Positions 9,907 to 18,174 of a stretch of 64,000 nucleotides of DNA are shown piece after piece (the stretch's first letter is position 1; each line of letters starts with the position of its first letter). Below the pieces are notes generated by a model. It ran no database searches. It had not been told where the DNA came from and saw only the letters and a list, made by a program, of their open reading frames with translations. Where the stretch lies: NCBI RefSeq assembly GCF_024585165.1, contig NZ_CP029008.1:4278001-4342000 (forward strand), in the 5' to 3' direction. This DNA comes from Bradyrhizobium sp. WBOS07. Lineage in GTDB: Bacteria; Pseudomonadota; Alphaproteobacteria; Rhizobiales; Xanthobacteraceae. The position numbers were made by a program, and so were the translations under genes.

Positions 9907-10025
9907 CTCGTGTCCCGGACGCGGCGCGGCATGAAATGACGCGACGCAGAGCCGGGACCCAGGCCACGGCATGGGCCCCGGCTCTGCAGCGCATCACTTC
10001 GTGCTGCGCAGCGTCCGGGGCACGG
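9907..10025. repeat. Dispersed palindromic repeat, family A
   Basis: GTGTCCCGGACGC...GCAGAGCCGGGACCC on the left and GGGCCCCGGCTCTGC...GTCCGGGGCACG on the right form two interlocking inverted arms. It occupies the whole gap between the convergent glycerophosphodiesterase and spermidine-synthase-like genes and probably acts as a bidirectional terminator. Confidence 0.82.
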
Positions 10026-10038
10026 GGACGGAGTTTGC

Positions 10039-12318
10039 CTACTCCCCGTCCCGCAGACGCCGATGCAGCGCGCCCAGAATGTTGGAATAGTCGTCGGTCC
10101 AGACCCGCACCCTGTCGTCGGCTTCGGTCTGCTCCCACGACTTCGAGGCGGCGAGCCTGCCGATGTCGGCTTCCTCCCGCGCCGAGATGACGACGTCGGT
10201 CGAGAAGATGTAGTCGCTATCGCGCCCGGAATCCTCGTTGAAGACCCAGCTCTTGAGATCGTTGGCGTCGGCGATGCCGACCACGACGGTCTCGAGATCG
10301 AGATGCCGGTTGGAGACGTGCATCACCACGGCACCGTGCGGCGCGAGCTTGTCCTTGTAGATCTTCATCGCCTCTTCGGTGGCAAGATGGATCGGGATCG
10401 CATCCGACGAATAGGCATCGACGATAACGAGGTCATAGGCGCCGTCGGGCTCCTTGGCGAAGGTGAGGCGCGCGTCGCCGATCACGGGCTTCATATCCGG
10501 CATGCAGCTCGAGATGTAGCGGAAATTTTTGGGATCGCGGGCGGCATCGACCATCGACTGGTCGATCTCGAAGAATTTCCAGTCCTCGCCGGGCGCGGCG
10601 GCACAGGCGAGCGTGCCGGAGCCGACGCCGATCGCTGCGACCTTGAGCGGCGCGCCCTTGCGCTCGCGGATGGCGCTGACGGCCTGACCGATGCCGCCGT
10701 CCGCGTGATAGTAGGTGATCGGCTCGGGGCGGCCGGTCACCGGCGTGCCGTCATTGTTGCGGAAGCGCTCGGCGCCGTGAATCGTGGTGCCGTGCATCAG
10801 CACGTGGAAATAGCCGCCGGGCGTCACCACGATCTTGTGCACGCCGAAGAAACTGCGCACCGTCGTAACGCGGCCCTCGTCCGCGGGATAGACGCGGATC
10901 AAGGCCAGCGCGAGCACGACCGTGGCGAAGATCTTCCAGCGGCTGGCATTGAGCGACAGCGCCAGCAGTGCCGCGAGCACGCCGACGCTGCCGGCGACCC
11001 AGACGCGGTGATCCTCGAGCCAGGTCGATAGGCCGCCCGTGGTGGTGGACGGCACGATCAGCGCCACCGCGAGCGCGGCGAGCGCCAGCCAGTACCATTT
11101 GACGACACCGGCAAGCCGTTCGTTCGCAATCGGCCGGCACAGCGCGGCAAGCGCGACCAGGATCGGGTATTCGGCGATCCACGAGAAGGTGAAGGGAGCG
11201 AGGAGACCGGCAAAGAGGCCGCCGACCATGCCGCCGAACGACAGCGCGACATAGAAGCCGGTGAGATATTTGGCGGCCGGCCGAGTCCGCGCCAGTTCGC
11301 CGTGGCAGGCCATGGCGATGACGAAGAAGCACAATTGATGGCCGCCGAGCGTCAGCAGCAGATTCTGCTCGCCGCCGAAGGCGAGCAGGACGACAACGCC
11401 CGCGATCGCGACCGGCTGCAGCGTCAGCATCCATTTGTGCGGCAGCAGCGGCCGCGACTGGAACACGACGACCCAGGTCAGCAGATACAGCGACAGCGGC
11501 AGCACCCACAGCAGCGGCGCCGCCGCAACGTCGGTCGAGATGTGCGCGGTGACGGCGATGAGCAGGCCCGATGGCACCGCGGCAAGGAAGATCCAGCGCA
11601 GCCGCGTCAAGAAGGCCGGTGCCGGCGCATTCACGTCCTCGGTTTTCGCGTCGACCATCGCAAGTTTCGGCGAGCGCAGCAGCAATATACCGCAGGCGCC
11701 GATCAGCAGGATCAAGAGGGCATAGCCGCCGGTCCAGAGCTGGTTCTGCGTGTGCAGCGTAAACACCGGCTCCAGCAGGAACGGATAGGACAGCAGCGCG
11801 AGGAAGCTGCCGATGTTGGAGGAGGCATAGAGGAAATAGGGATCATGTCCGGCTGGATGGCGGGTGCGCACGAACCAGGCCTGCAACAGCGGATTGTTGG
11901 CCGCGAGCGCGAAGAACGGCAGGCCGATCGAGACCACGAACAGGCCGAGCAGCCAGAACGCATAGTTGGAAGCCGGCGGCTCGCCATAGCCGGAGGCGAT
12001 GCCGAGCGGCAGCATGGCGAAGGCCGCGATCAGCAGCACCAGATGCACGGCCACCGGAACGACGCGGCTCCTCGCCTGCATCAGGAAATGCGCATAGGCA
12101 TAGCCCGCCAGCAGCAGCGACTGGAAGAACACCATCGCCACCGACCACACCGCCGGCGAGCCGCCGAGCCGCGGCAGCACCATCTTCGTGAACAACGGCT
12201 GCACCGAGAACAGCAGCAGCGCGCTGACGAAGATCGCAGCGGTGTAGACCGTCAGCACCAGCCGGTTGCGCGAGGCGGACGGCTGCTCCGTGGCGGCGGG
12301 TTGCACGATCGAATCCAT
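10039..12318 (-). CDS. Membrane-fused spermidine-synthase-like protein
   Basis: 759 residues. The first 490 or so contain many hydrophobic helices, arranged like an MFS carrier. The C-terminal part (about 510-755) is a SAM/aminopropyltransferase fold with VGSGTLACAAAPGEDWKFFE, DARLTF, VDAYSSDAIPIHL and WTDDYSNILG. Such fused proteins are widespread in bacteria and poorly characterised. The Asp residues at the spermidine-synthase catalytic position are kept (VDAYSSD), so aminopropyl or methyl transfer at the membrane is possible. The gene is divergent from the FAD oxidoreductase, with a short family B repeat between them. Confidence 0.8.
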   Translation of the reverse strand: MDSIVQPAATEQPSASRNRLVLTVYTAAIFVSALLLFSVQPLFTKMVLPRLGGSPAVWSVAMVFFQSLLLAGYAYAHFLMQARSRVVPVAVHLVLLIAAFAMLPLGIASGYGEPPASNYAFWLLGLFVVSIGLPFFALAANNPLLQAWFVRTRHPAGHDPYFLYASSNIGSFLALLSYPFLLEPVFTLHTQNQLWTGGYALLILLIGACGILLLRSPKLAMVDAKTEDVNAPAPAFLTRLRWIFLAAVPSGLLIAVTAHISTDVAAAPLLWVLPLSLYLLTWVVVFQSRPLLPHKWMLTLQPVAIAGVVVLLAFGGEQNLLLTLGGHQLCFFVIAMACHGELARTRPAAKYLTGFYVALSFGGMVGGLFAGLLAPFTFSWIAEYPILVALAALCRPIANERLAGVVKWYWLALAALAVALIVPSTTTGGLSTWLEDHRVWVAGSVGVLAALLALSLNASRWKIFATVVLALALIRVYPADEGRVTTVRSFFGVHKIVVTPGGYFHVLMHGTTIHGAERFRNNDGTPVTGRPEPITYYHADGGIGQAVSAIRERKGAPLKVAAIGVGSGTLACAAAPGEDWKFFEIDQSMVDAARDPKNFRYISSCMPDMKPVIGDARLTFAKEPDGAYDLVIVDAYSSDAIPIHLATEEAMKIYKDKLAPHGAVVMHVSNRHLDLETVVVGIADANDLKSWVFNEDSGRDSDYIFSTDVVISAREEADIGRLAASKSWEQTEADDRVRVWTDDYSNILGALHRRLRDGE

Positions 12319-12432
12319 GGAAGCTCCGGCTCAATCCCGGCGGACGCCGGGCGCGCGCAATGGAGCACAAGGCGCCTGAACGGGCAACAAAGGGAGCGTG
12401 GTGTTGCAGCGTGAATTGCTTGATATAGAGAT

Positions 12433-12473
12433 GTCATTCCGGGGCGCCTCGAAGAGGCGAACCCGGAATGACG
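12433..12473. repeat. Dispersed palindromic repeat, family B (short copy)
   Basis: GTCATTCCGGGGCGCCTC...GAGGCGAACCCGGAATGAC is a compact hairpin with the same ends as the element at 7674-7774. It lies in the divergent promoter region and contains an in-frame ATG for the oxidoreductase gene. Confidence 0.8.
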
Positions 12474-12494
12474 GTGGAACAACTCGAAACTCTC

Positions 12495-14105
12495 ATGACC
12501 GAAACCGACGTCGTCATCATCGGCGCTGGCCATAACGGCCTCACCTGCGCGGCCTATCTCGCGAAAGCGGGTTTGCGGGTGCGCGTGGTCGAACGGCGCA
12601 AGGTGGTCGGCGGCGCCGCGGTCACCGAGGAGTTTCACCCCGGCTTCCGCAATTCGGTGGCGGCCTACACCGTGAGCCTGCTCAATCCGCAGGTGGTCCG
12701 CGACCTCAAGCTTGCCGAGCAGGGCCTGCGCATCGTGGAACGGCGCGCGCAGAATTTCCTGCCCGCGCCTGATGGCAACTATCTCCTCACCGGGGAGGGG
12801 CGGACCAAAGCCTCGGTCGCGCGGCTCAGCGCGCGCGATGCGGAGGCCCTCGACGACTTCTCGCGCGAGCTGGAAGACATCGCCGACGTGCTCAGGCAAT
12901 TCGTGCTGCGCGCGCCGCCGAACCTCGTCGACGGTTTTGGCACGGCGGCGTTGCGCGAAGGCGTCAACGCCTGGAAGACCGCCGGAATCCTGCGCGGCCT
13001 CACCCTGGAACAGAGCCGTAGCCTGCTCGATCTCTTCACCCGCTCAGCCGGCGAGATGCTGGATGAGCGTTTCGAGCATGATCTGGTCAAGGCGCTGTTC
13101 GGCTTCGATGCCATCGTCGGCAATTATGCCAGCCCCTACGCCGCCGGCTCGGCCTATGTGATGCTGCATCACGCCTTCGGCGAGGTGAACGGCAAGAAGG
13201 GCGTCTGGGGCCATGCCATCGGCGGCATGGGCGCGATCACGCAGGCGATGGCGCGCGCGGCGCGCGACCGCGGCGTCGTGATCGACACGGATGCCGGCGT
13301 GCGCGAAGTGATCGTCGAGCGCGACCGCGCCGTCGGAATCGTGCTGGAGAACGGCGAGGCGATCCGCGCGAAATATGTCGCGGCCAACGTCAATCCAAAG
13401 CTGCTCTACACGCTGCTGATCGCGGCCGAGGCGCTGCCTGCGGACTTCCTCGCCCGCATCCGGCACTGGAAGAACGGCTCCGGCACCTTCCGCATGAACG
13501 TGGCGCTGGATCGCCTGCCCTCGTTCACGGCGCTGCCGGGCGAAGGCGACCATCTCTCGTCCGGCATCATCCTGGCGCCGAGCCTTCCCTACATGGACCG
13601 CGCCTATCTCGATGCACGGGCGCAGGGCTGGAGCCGGGAGCCCGTGGTCGAGATGCTGATCCCCTCCACGCTCGACGACACGCTGGCGCCCACAGGACAG
13701 CACGTCGCGAGCCTGTTCTGCCAGCACGTCGCGCCGGAGCTTCCGGACGGAAAGTCGTGGGACGACCATCGCGAGGAGGTCGCCGATCTCATGATCGCGA
13801 CGGTGGACAAGTACGCGCCGGGTTTTGCGGCGAGCGTGCTGGGCCGCCAGATCCTGTCCCCGCTCGACCTCGAACGGCAGTTCGGCCTCGTCGGCGGCGA
13901 CATCTTCCATGGCGCGCTGACCTTGAACCAGCTGTTCTCGGCACGGCCGATGCTGGGCCATGCCGATTATCGCGGGCCGTTGCGAGGCCTCTATCATTGC
14001 GGCTCAGGCGCCCATCCCGGCGGCGGCGTCACCGGTGCGCCCGGCCATAACGCCGCACAGGCGATCCTGAGGGATCACCGCTCGCTGTTCGCACGCCGTG
14101 GATAG
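12495..14105 (+). CDS. FAD-dependent oxidoreductase, phytoene desaturase/PYROXD2-like
   Basis: About 536 residues. The N-terminal dinucleotide-binding motif is VVIIGAGHNGLTCAAYLAKAG, followed by the FAD-contacting VVGGAAVTEE. The C-terminus has the FAD signature GLYHCGSGAHPGGGVTGAPGHNAA. This is the CrtI-like / pyridine nucleotide-disulfide oxidoreductase domain 2 family; the substrate is unknown. I prefer ATG 12495 because the alternative ATG at 12468 is part of the palindromic repeat, but neither has a clear ribosome binding site. The stop codon merges into a run of GTGGATAA-like repeats. Confidence 0.85.
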   Translation: MTETDVVIIGAGHNGLTCAAYLAKAGLRVRVVERRKVVGGAAVTEEFHPGFRNSVAAYTVSLLNPQVVRDLKLAEQGLRIVERRAQNFLPAPDGNYLLTGEGRTKASVARLSARDAEALDDFSRELEDIADVLRQFVLRAPPNLVDGFGTAALREGVNAWKTAGILRGLTLEQSRSLLDLFTRSAGEMLDERFEHDLVKALFGFDAIVGNYASPYAAGSAYVMLHHAFGEVNGKKGVWGHAIGGMGAITQAMARAARDRGVVIDTDAGVREVIVERDRAVGIVLENGEAIRAKYVAANVNPKLLYTLLIAAEALPADFLARIRHWKNGSGTFRMNVALDRLPSFTALPGEGDHLSSGIILAPSLPYMDRAYLDARAQGWSREPVVEMLIPSTLDDTLAPTGQHVASLFCQHVAPELPDGKSWDDHREEVADLMIATVDKYAPGFAASVLGRQILSPLDLERQFGLVGGDIFHGALTLNQLFSARPMLGHADYRGPLRGLYHCGSGAHPGGGVTGAPGHNAAQAILRDHRSLFARRG

Positions 14106-14242
14106 GTCTGTGGATTGCTTGTGGACAGGCTGTTGAAGGGTCTGTGGGCAGGCCGCGGGATGCTTGGACCAAGGGCGTCGGGACGGCCGGGGGAAAGACG
14201 GTGGAAAATTGCAGGGACAATTGCGGGATAACCGGTGGATAA
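14098..14242. promoter_or_regulatory. Array of DnaA-box-like GTGGATAA repeats
   Basis: Six octamers of the form GTGGNNAN/GTGGATTG, all in the same orientation, lie at 14098, 14110, 14121, 14144, 14201 and 14235. The last one is GTGGATAA, the complement of TTATCCAC, matching 8 of 9 bases of the DnaA box TTATCCACA; the others differ at one to three positions. The first overlaps the oxidoreductase stop codon. The region has no gene. Binding is inferred, not shown. Confidence 0.4.
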
Positions 14243-14302
14243 GCGTCCCGGCGTGCAGCGTATAACCTGTGAATATCGAAATGCGGAGTCCAAGAACGAC
14301 CT

Positions 14303-14332
14303 CGCCCGCCAGGGGAAATCCCTTGGCGGGCG
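14303..14332 (-). terminator. Hairpin terminator of the pilin gene
   Basis: CGCCCGCCAGGGG and CCCTTGGCGGGCG pair into a stem of about 12 bp around an AAAT loop. On the minus strand it lies 56 bases after the pilin stop codon. It has no good T-run, so termination may be partial. Confidence 0.6.
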
Positions 14333-14388
14333 GTGATCAGAATAGCCTCAGAAGAAAAGCAGCCCCCGCTGGGAAATGGAGGCGGAAT

Positions 14389-14553
14389 TTACTTCAGGTT
14401 GGTGCTAATCGTCGTGAACTTGTCGTTCATGGTGCTGCCCAGGCTGTTCACCACGGTGATGATCGCCAGGGCGATGCCCGCGGCAATCAGACCGTACTCG
14501 ATCGCCGTCGCACCGGACTCATCCGACCAGAACTTCTGAATCATGCTCTTCAA
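14389..14553 (-). CDS. Flp/Fap-type pilin
   Basis: 54 residues. The protein has the short basic leader, the processing region and the hydrophobic stalk helix of Flp pilins: DESGATAIEYGLIAAGIALA. The TadV-type prepilin peptidase cuts before the hydrophobic stretch, and the protein assembles into tight-adherence pili. I choose the TTG at 14553 because GGAGG lies 6 bases ahead and it gives the usual MKS start; the next ATG (14544) would leave the ribosome binding site 15 bases away. No tad/cpa assembly genes are nearby, so this is an orphan pilin depending on a locus elsewhere. Confidence 0.85.
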   Translation of the reverse strand: MKSMIQKFWSDESGATAIEYGLIAAGIALAIITVVNSLGSTMNDKFTTISTNLK

Positions 14554-14707
14554 GACTCGCCTCCGTTTCAATTCCAAGCTGTGTTGGCTTCGTTCGACAT
14601 CCGAGAATGTACGGGGCGGAACCTTCAGCCGGGTAAACCCGGGAACCGCAACTTGCGCGGAAAATTGCCGGCAAAAATTGCAAAAATTCAACGCAACGGA
14701 ACCCTGA

Positions 14708-15595
14708 ATGCAGCCTGCTCCAACCCATCGCGCCAGCTTTTGGATCGGCAGCGAGGCCGACGCCAGGCGCGTCGTCGACGTGCTCACGGAGGTATTCTTC
14801 GAGGGCGACGCGGCGGTTGCGGCCTTCGAGCGACCGGACGGACAATGGGACGTCACGCTCCATTTCGCCGAGGCGCCTGATGCCACATGGCTGCGCGAAC
14901 TCATTGCAACATCAGCAGGAAATGAGATCGCCGCGACGCTCGCCTTCGACATTGTCGAGGCCAAGGACTGGGTCAAGGCCAGCCTGGAGGATCTCGTGCC
15001 GGTCCCGGCCGGGCGCTTCGTCGTGCACGGCAGTCACGACCGCGACCGCGTGGCGCCGAACAAGCTCGCCATCGAGATCGAGGCGGCGCTCGCCTTCGGC
15101 ACCGGCCATCACGGCACGACGCGTGGCTGTTTACTGTTGCTTGACCATGTCCTGAAGAGTTCCAGCCCGAGGAACCTGCTCGACCTCGGCACTGGGACCG
15201 GCGTGCTGGCGATCGCCGCGGCAAAGGCGCTGCATCGCGCCGTGCTCGCCTCCGACATCGATCCGCCCTCGGTGCGGGTGGCCTCCGAGAACGCCTCGCT
15301 GAATGAAGTCGGCAACCATGTGCGGGTGATCCGCGCCACCGGCTTCGGCGCGCCGGATTTTGGACGGGCCGGTCCGTTCGACCTGGTGCTGGCCAACATC
15401 CTCGCCAATCCGCTGCGGCAATTGGCGGGCCCGATGGCACGGCATCTCGCGCCCGGCGGACGCGTCATCCTCTCCGGCCTGCTGACGCACCAAGCCCCCG
15501 CCGTGATCGCCGCCTATCGCGCCCGCGGCCTCGTGCCGTTGAAGCATCTGCGGATCGAGGGGTGGAGCAGCCTGTTGCTGCGGAAGATGGGGTGA
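14708..15595 (+). CDS. prmA: Ribosomal protein L11 methyltransferase
   Basis: 295 residues of the PrmA family, which trimethylates ribosomal protein L11 in the cytoplasm. The substrate-recognition domain covers about residues 1-110. The SAM-binding core is LDLGTGTGVLAIAAAK (near 162), and DLVLANILANPL (near 226) is the catalytic-loop equivalent. The preceding ALAFGTGHHGTTRGCL matches the family. It is divergent from the pilin gene with a 154-base gap. A family E repeat starts 10 bases past the stop. Confidence 0.92.
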   Translation: MQPAPTHRASFWIGSEADARRVVDVLTEVFFEGDAAVAAFERPDGQWDVTLHFAEAPDATWLRELIATSAGNEIAATLAFDIVEAKDWVKASLEDLVPVPAGRFVVHGSHDRDRVAPNKLAIEIEAALAFGTGHHGTTRGCLLLLDHVLKSSSPRNLLDLGTGTGVLAIAAAKALHRAVLASDIDPPSVRVASENASLNEVGNHVRVIRATGFGAPDFGRAGPFDLVLANILANPLRQLAGPMARHLAPGGRVILSGLLTHQAPAVIAAYRARGLVPLKHLRIEGWSSLLLRKMG

Positions 15596-15605
15596 GCAAG
15601 GTGCT

Positions 15606-15699
15606 GTAGGGTGGGCAAAGCGAAGCGTGCCCACCATTCCGCCCCCGAAAAAAGCGAAGATGGTGGGCACGGCGCTTCGCGCCTTTGCCCACCCTGTAC
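15606..15699. repeat. Dispersed palindromic repeat, family E
   Basis: GTAGGGTGGGCAAAGCGAAG...GTGCCCACC pairs with GGTGGGCACGGCGCTTCGC...TTTGCCCACCCT. A nearly identical copy is at 25381-25469. It follows prmA and is a likely terminator. Confidence 0.88.
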
Positions 15700-15948
15700 C
15701 CTTCTGGCGTTCGGAGGCCAGTCAGTTGGTGTAGGCTGGTCGGCCGGGCCGATCCGCCGGGAGCCGCCTTGCCCACCTGTGCCTTGAGCACCGACGTAGG
15801 ACCCGCGCCCCAGCCGCTGTCCAGGATGCCATCGGCACCGGCGTAGCCGGCGCGAAGCGTCCTGGACTGCGGTGAGCACCGCGCTACCCTGGTTCACCAA
15901 GGCACGAAAGCTCTTGACCAAGGCTAGGAGGTCCTACGGCACTGCGGC
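15700..15948. other. Noncoding segment with a nested cruciform
   Basis: No convincing gene lies here; the open frame on the minus strand is Arg/Gln/Pro-rich, has no recognisable domain and runs through the repeat into prmA. The segment contains a two-tier hairpin: an 11-bp outer stem (15819-15829 with 15857-15867, GTCCAGGATGC/GCGTCCTGGAC) enclosing a second stem (15835-15842 with 15846-15853). Confidence 0.5.
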
Positions 15949-16707
15949 TTAGAACAACGACCCCTGCCCGTCATCCGACGATGCAGCGGCGACCCTCCGC
16001 GCCGCCTTCTTCGGCTTCGGCGCCTCCGCTTCCATCTGCTCCGGGCTGATCGGCAACACGAGCTGCTCGTCGTCATTGGCGACGCGGTTGACGCGGGTGG
16101 AGACCGGGTGCCAGGCGAATTCGCCCGGGCGCGGGGCGGTCATTAGCGGCAGGATCGCGTCGACCTCGTCACCGCTGACGTCGAGCCAGCGCTCGAAATC
16201 GCGCTCGCTGATGGTGACGGGCACGCGGTCATGCAGCGCGGCGAGGTCCTCGCCTGCCGCGGCCGTGACGATCGCGACGGTGTCGAGCTCCTCGCCGTTC
16301 GGCCCGGCCCAGGTCTCGAACAAGGCGGCGAAACCAAGCGGCGCGCCGTCGGCGCGGTGGATGAAGAACGGCTGCTTGCGGCCGCCTTCCGTCTTCCATT
16401 CATAATAGCCGTCGGCCGGGATCAGGCCGCGCCGGCGGCGAATCGCGTTCTTGAAGGCGGGCTTCTCCAGCACGGTTTCGGAGCGGGCGTTGATCAGCAG
16501 CGTAAACCCGCGGGGATCCTTGACCCAGGTCGGCAACAGGCCCCAGCGCATCAAGCGGAAATGCCGCGCGCCGTTCTCGATCAGAACGACCGGAACAGGT
16601 TGTGTCGGCGCCACGTTGTACCGAGGCGGGAAATTCGGCTGCTCGACATAGCCGAACAATTGCCGCAAGGCCGCGGGGGCCGAAGTTATGACGAAGCGTC
16701 CACACAT
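15949..16707 (-). CDS. SOS response-associated peptidase (YedK/HMCES family)
   Basis: 252 residues. After removal of Met1, Cys2 of MCGRFV is the catalytic nucleophile that crosslinks to abasic sites in single-stranded DNA. Other hallmarks are RYNVAPTQPVPVV (about residue 29), RWGLLPTW (about 54), INARSET (about 73) and the PADGYYEW block. The C-terminal 30 residues are Lys/Ala-rich, ending SSDDGQGSLF, and probably disordered. The gene is divergent from the next hypothetical gene with a 62-base gap. I looked for the alphaproteobacterial LexA box (GTTC-N7-GTTC) there and found none. Confidence 0.92.
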   Translation of the reverse strand: MCGRFVITSAPAALRQLFGYVEQPNFPPRYNVAPTQPVPVVLIENGARHFRLMRWGLLPTWVKDPRGFTLLINARSETVLEKPAFKNAIRRRRGLIPADGYYEWKTEGGRKQPFFIHRADGAPLGFAALFETWAGPNGEELDTVAIVTAAAGEDLAALHDRVPVTISERDFERWLDVSGDEVDAILPLMTAPRPGEFAWHPVSTRVNRVANDDEQLVLPISPEQMEAEAPKPKKAARRVAAASSDDGQGSLF

Positions 16708-16769
16708 CCAGGATGCCTATATAGGGTCCGTTCAGGTCCTTTTAACCCCGAACGTTAACACTGCGGCGG

Positions 16770-17270
16770 ATGAGCTCAACGGCCTCCCAACCCGCGCGGA
16801 CGCATGTACAGACGGGCCCCGAGGCCGCCGCCTGGGCCGAGCGGCTGCGCGTGGCCAACATCAACCCGCGGACCGGGCTTGCCACCGACTATCTCAACCA
16901 TTTCAATGAAGCCGTGATGCTGCTGGAAATGGTTCCGGACATGCCGGAATGCGCGGACGATTTCTTGACCTGGACGCCGCTATCTTACGCCGAGCATTTT
17001 ACGGCCTCCAACTTCAAGGCGCGCGACCTCGCCATCGAGGCCTATGAGAAGGCCGATCCCAACGTGCGCGCCCAGTTCGACCACATCACCGATACCATGA
17101 CCTCGATCCTGACCGCGGTCGGCTCGGCCATGCGCGAGGTCGAGAAGGATACGACCCGAATCCGCCTCGCCGAGCAGGCCGCGCTCTGGGTGAAGCCGCT
17201 GATCGCGGCCTGCGGCGGCATCATCCATGGCGGGGCCGAAGCCGACGTCGACACTATCATGGCGAACTGA
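16770..17270 (+). CDS. Conserved hypothetical protein
   Basis: 166 residues, mostly alpha-helical, without signal peptide or membrane helices. A central block ANINPRTGLATDYLNHFNEA and a C-terminal ACGGIIHGG stand out. It resembles an uncharacterised family in alphaproteobacteria, and I do not know its role. It precedes the Nudix gene by 18 bases, so the two could be co-transcribed. Confidence 0.75.
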   Translation: MSSTASQPARTHVQTGPEAAAWAERLRVANINPRTGLATDYLNHFNEAVMLLEMVPDMPECADDFLTWTPLSYAEHFTASNFKARDLAIEAYEKADPNVRAQFDHITDTMTSILTAVGSAMREVEKDTTRIRLAEQAALWVKPLIAACGGIIHGGAEADVDTIMAN

Positions 17271-17288
17271 GCCGGGTGCTTGAAGAAA

Positions 17289-17721
17289 ATGGCTTCGCCC
17301 GTTCAGCCCCCACCCCCAGCTCGCCGTCAGTGCCGCGATCTTCCGCGACGGCAAGGTGCTGCTGACCCGCCGCGCCCGCTCGCCGGCGAAGGGGTTCTAT
17401 TCGCTGCCCGGCGGCCGGGTCGAGTTCGGCGAATCGCTGCACCAGGCCCTGAGCCGCGAGGTCGCGGAGGAAACCGGGCTCGACATCGCGATCGTCGGCC
17501 TTGCCGGCTGGCGCGAGGTGCTGCCCGCCGCGCCCGGCGCCGGCCATTACCTCATCATGTCGTTTGCGGCCCGCTGGGTGGCCAAGGAGCCGGTCCTGAA
17601 CGACGAGCTCGACGACTACCGCTGGATCGCCCCGGACGCCCTGGCGGGCCTGGATGGCCTCAAGCTGACCGGGGGATTGGACGAGGTGATCCAGTCCGCC
17701 GCGCGGCTGATCGCGGCCTGA
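17289..17721 (+). pseudogene. Nudix hydrolase with an apparent frameshift near its start
   Basis: The Nudix box GGRVEFGESLHQALSREVAE with ETG after it (G-x5-E-x7-REVAEETGL) is intact, so the catalytic core is a nucleoside-diphosphate-X hydrolase. The uninterrupted frame, however, has no ATG: it opens after a TGA at 17281 and its first usual start is GTG 17356, which would drop the first beta strand (LAVSAAIFRDGKVL). A good ATG at 17289 (MASPVQPP) reaches that strand only if one C is lost from the tract CAGCCCCCACCCCCAGC. This is a sequencing error, a recent lesion or slippage. The shortest intact reading is 17356-17721 (121 residues). Confidence 0.72.
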
Positions 17722-17767
17722 CGGCTCGCCTTGCGTCTCCGGCCTCGACGCGGCATACACCCCGCCG

Positions 17768-18145
17768 ATGTCCACGCGAATTCTGGCCGTTTTTGTCCTG
17801 ATTCTCGCCTGCGCCTGCGGCCCCGCCAGGGCTCAGGACGTGGCGGCGCCGTTCGACGCCGATTTGCAGCGTCTGGCCGAGATTCTCGGCGGGCTGCACT
17901 ATCTGCGCGGCATCTGCGGGGCCAATGAGGGCAACAGGTGGCGCAACGAGATGCAGGCGCTGATCGATGCCGAAACCCCCTCCGGGGAGCGCCGCACCCG
18001 CATGATCGCCGGTTTCAACCGCGGCTATAACGGCTTTCAGCAGACCTACCGGAGCTGCACGCCGGCCGCGACGGTGGCGATCCGCCGCTATATCGAGGAA
18101 GGCTCGAAGATCTCGCGGGACCTGACGGCGCGCTACGCGAACTAG
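17768..18145 (+). CDS. Secreted TIGR02301 family protein
   Basis: 125 residues with a clear signal peptide (about 1-22, cleavage after ARA). The mature part has conserved cysteines in RGICGANEGN and YRSCTPAAT and the motif RMIAGFNRGYNGFQQTY, which matches the TIGR02301 (DUF2385) family of alphaproteobacteria. It is expected in the periplasm, and its function is unknown. It lies 46 bases after the Nudix gene. A family H repeat follows 30 bases after the stop. Confidence 0.82.
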   Translation: MSTRILAVFVLILACACGPARAQDVAAPFDADLQRLAEILGGLHYLRGICGANEGNRWRNEMQALIDAETPSGERRTRMIAGFNRGYNGFQQTYRSCTPAATVAIRRYIEEGSKISRDLTARYAN

Positions 18146-18174
18146 GTTCATTCAATCACGTCTGCGCTGTGAAT

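Noticed and set aside
12468..12494. Upstream ATG for the FAD oxidoreductase
   Set aside because: It is part of the palindromic repeat end AATGACGG and has no ribosome binding site, so the shorter start is preferred, though not proven.
15514..15921. Minus-strand open frame across the 3' end of prmA, a palindromic repeat and the spacer
   Set aside because: It is built from repeat sequence and has no family signature. Such frames recur wherever this repeat type occurs.
16708..16769. Possible LexA box in the divergent region of the SOS-associated peptidase gene
   Set aside because: A search by eye for GTTC-N7-GTTC in either direction found no acceptable match; only single GTTC or GAAC tetramers are present.
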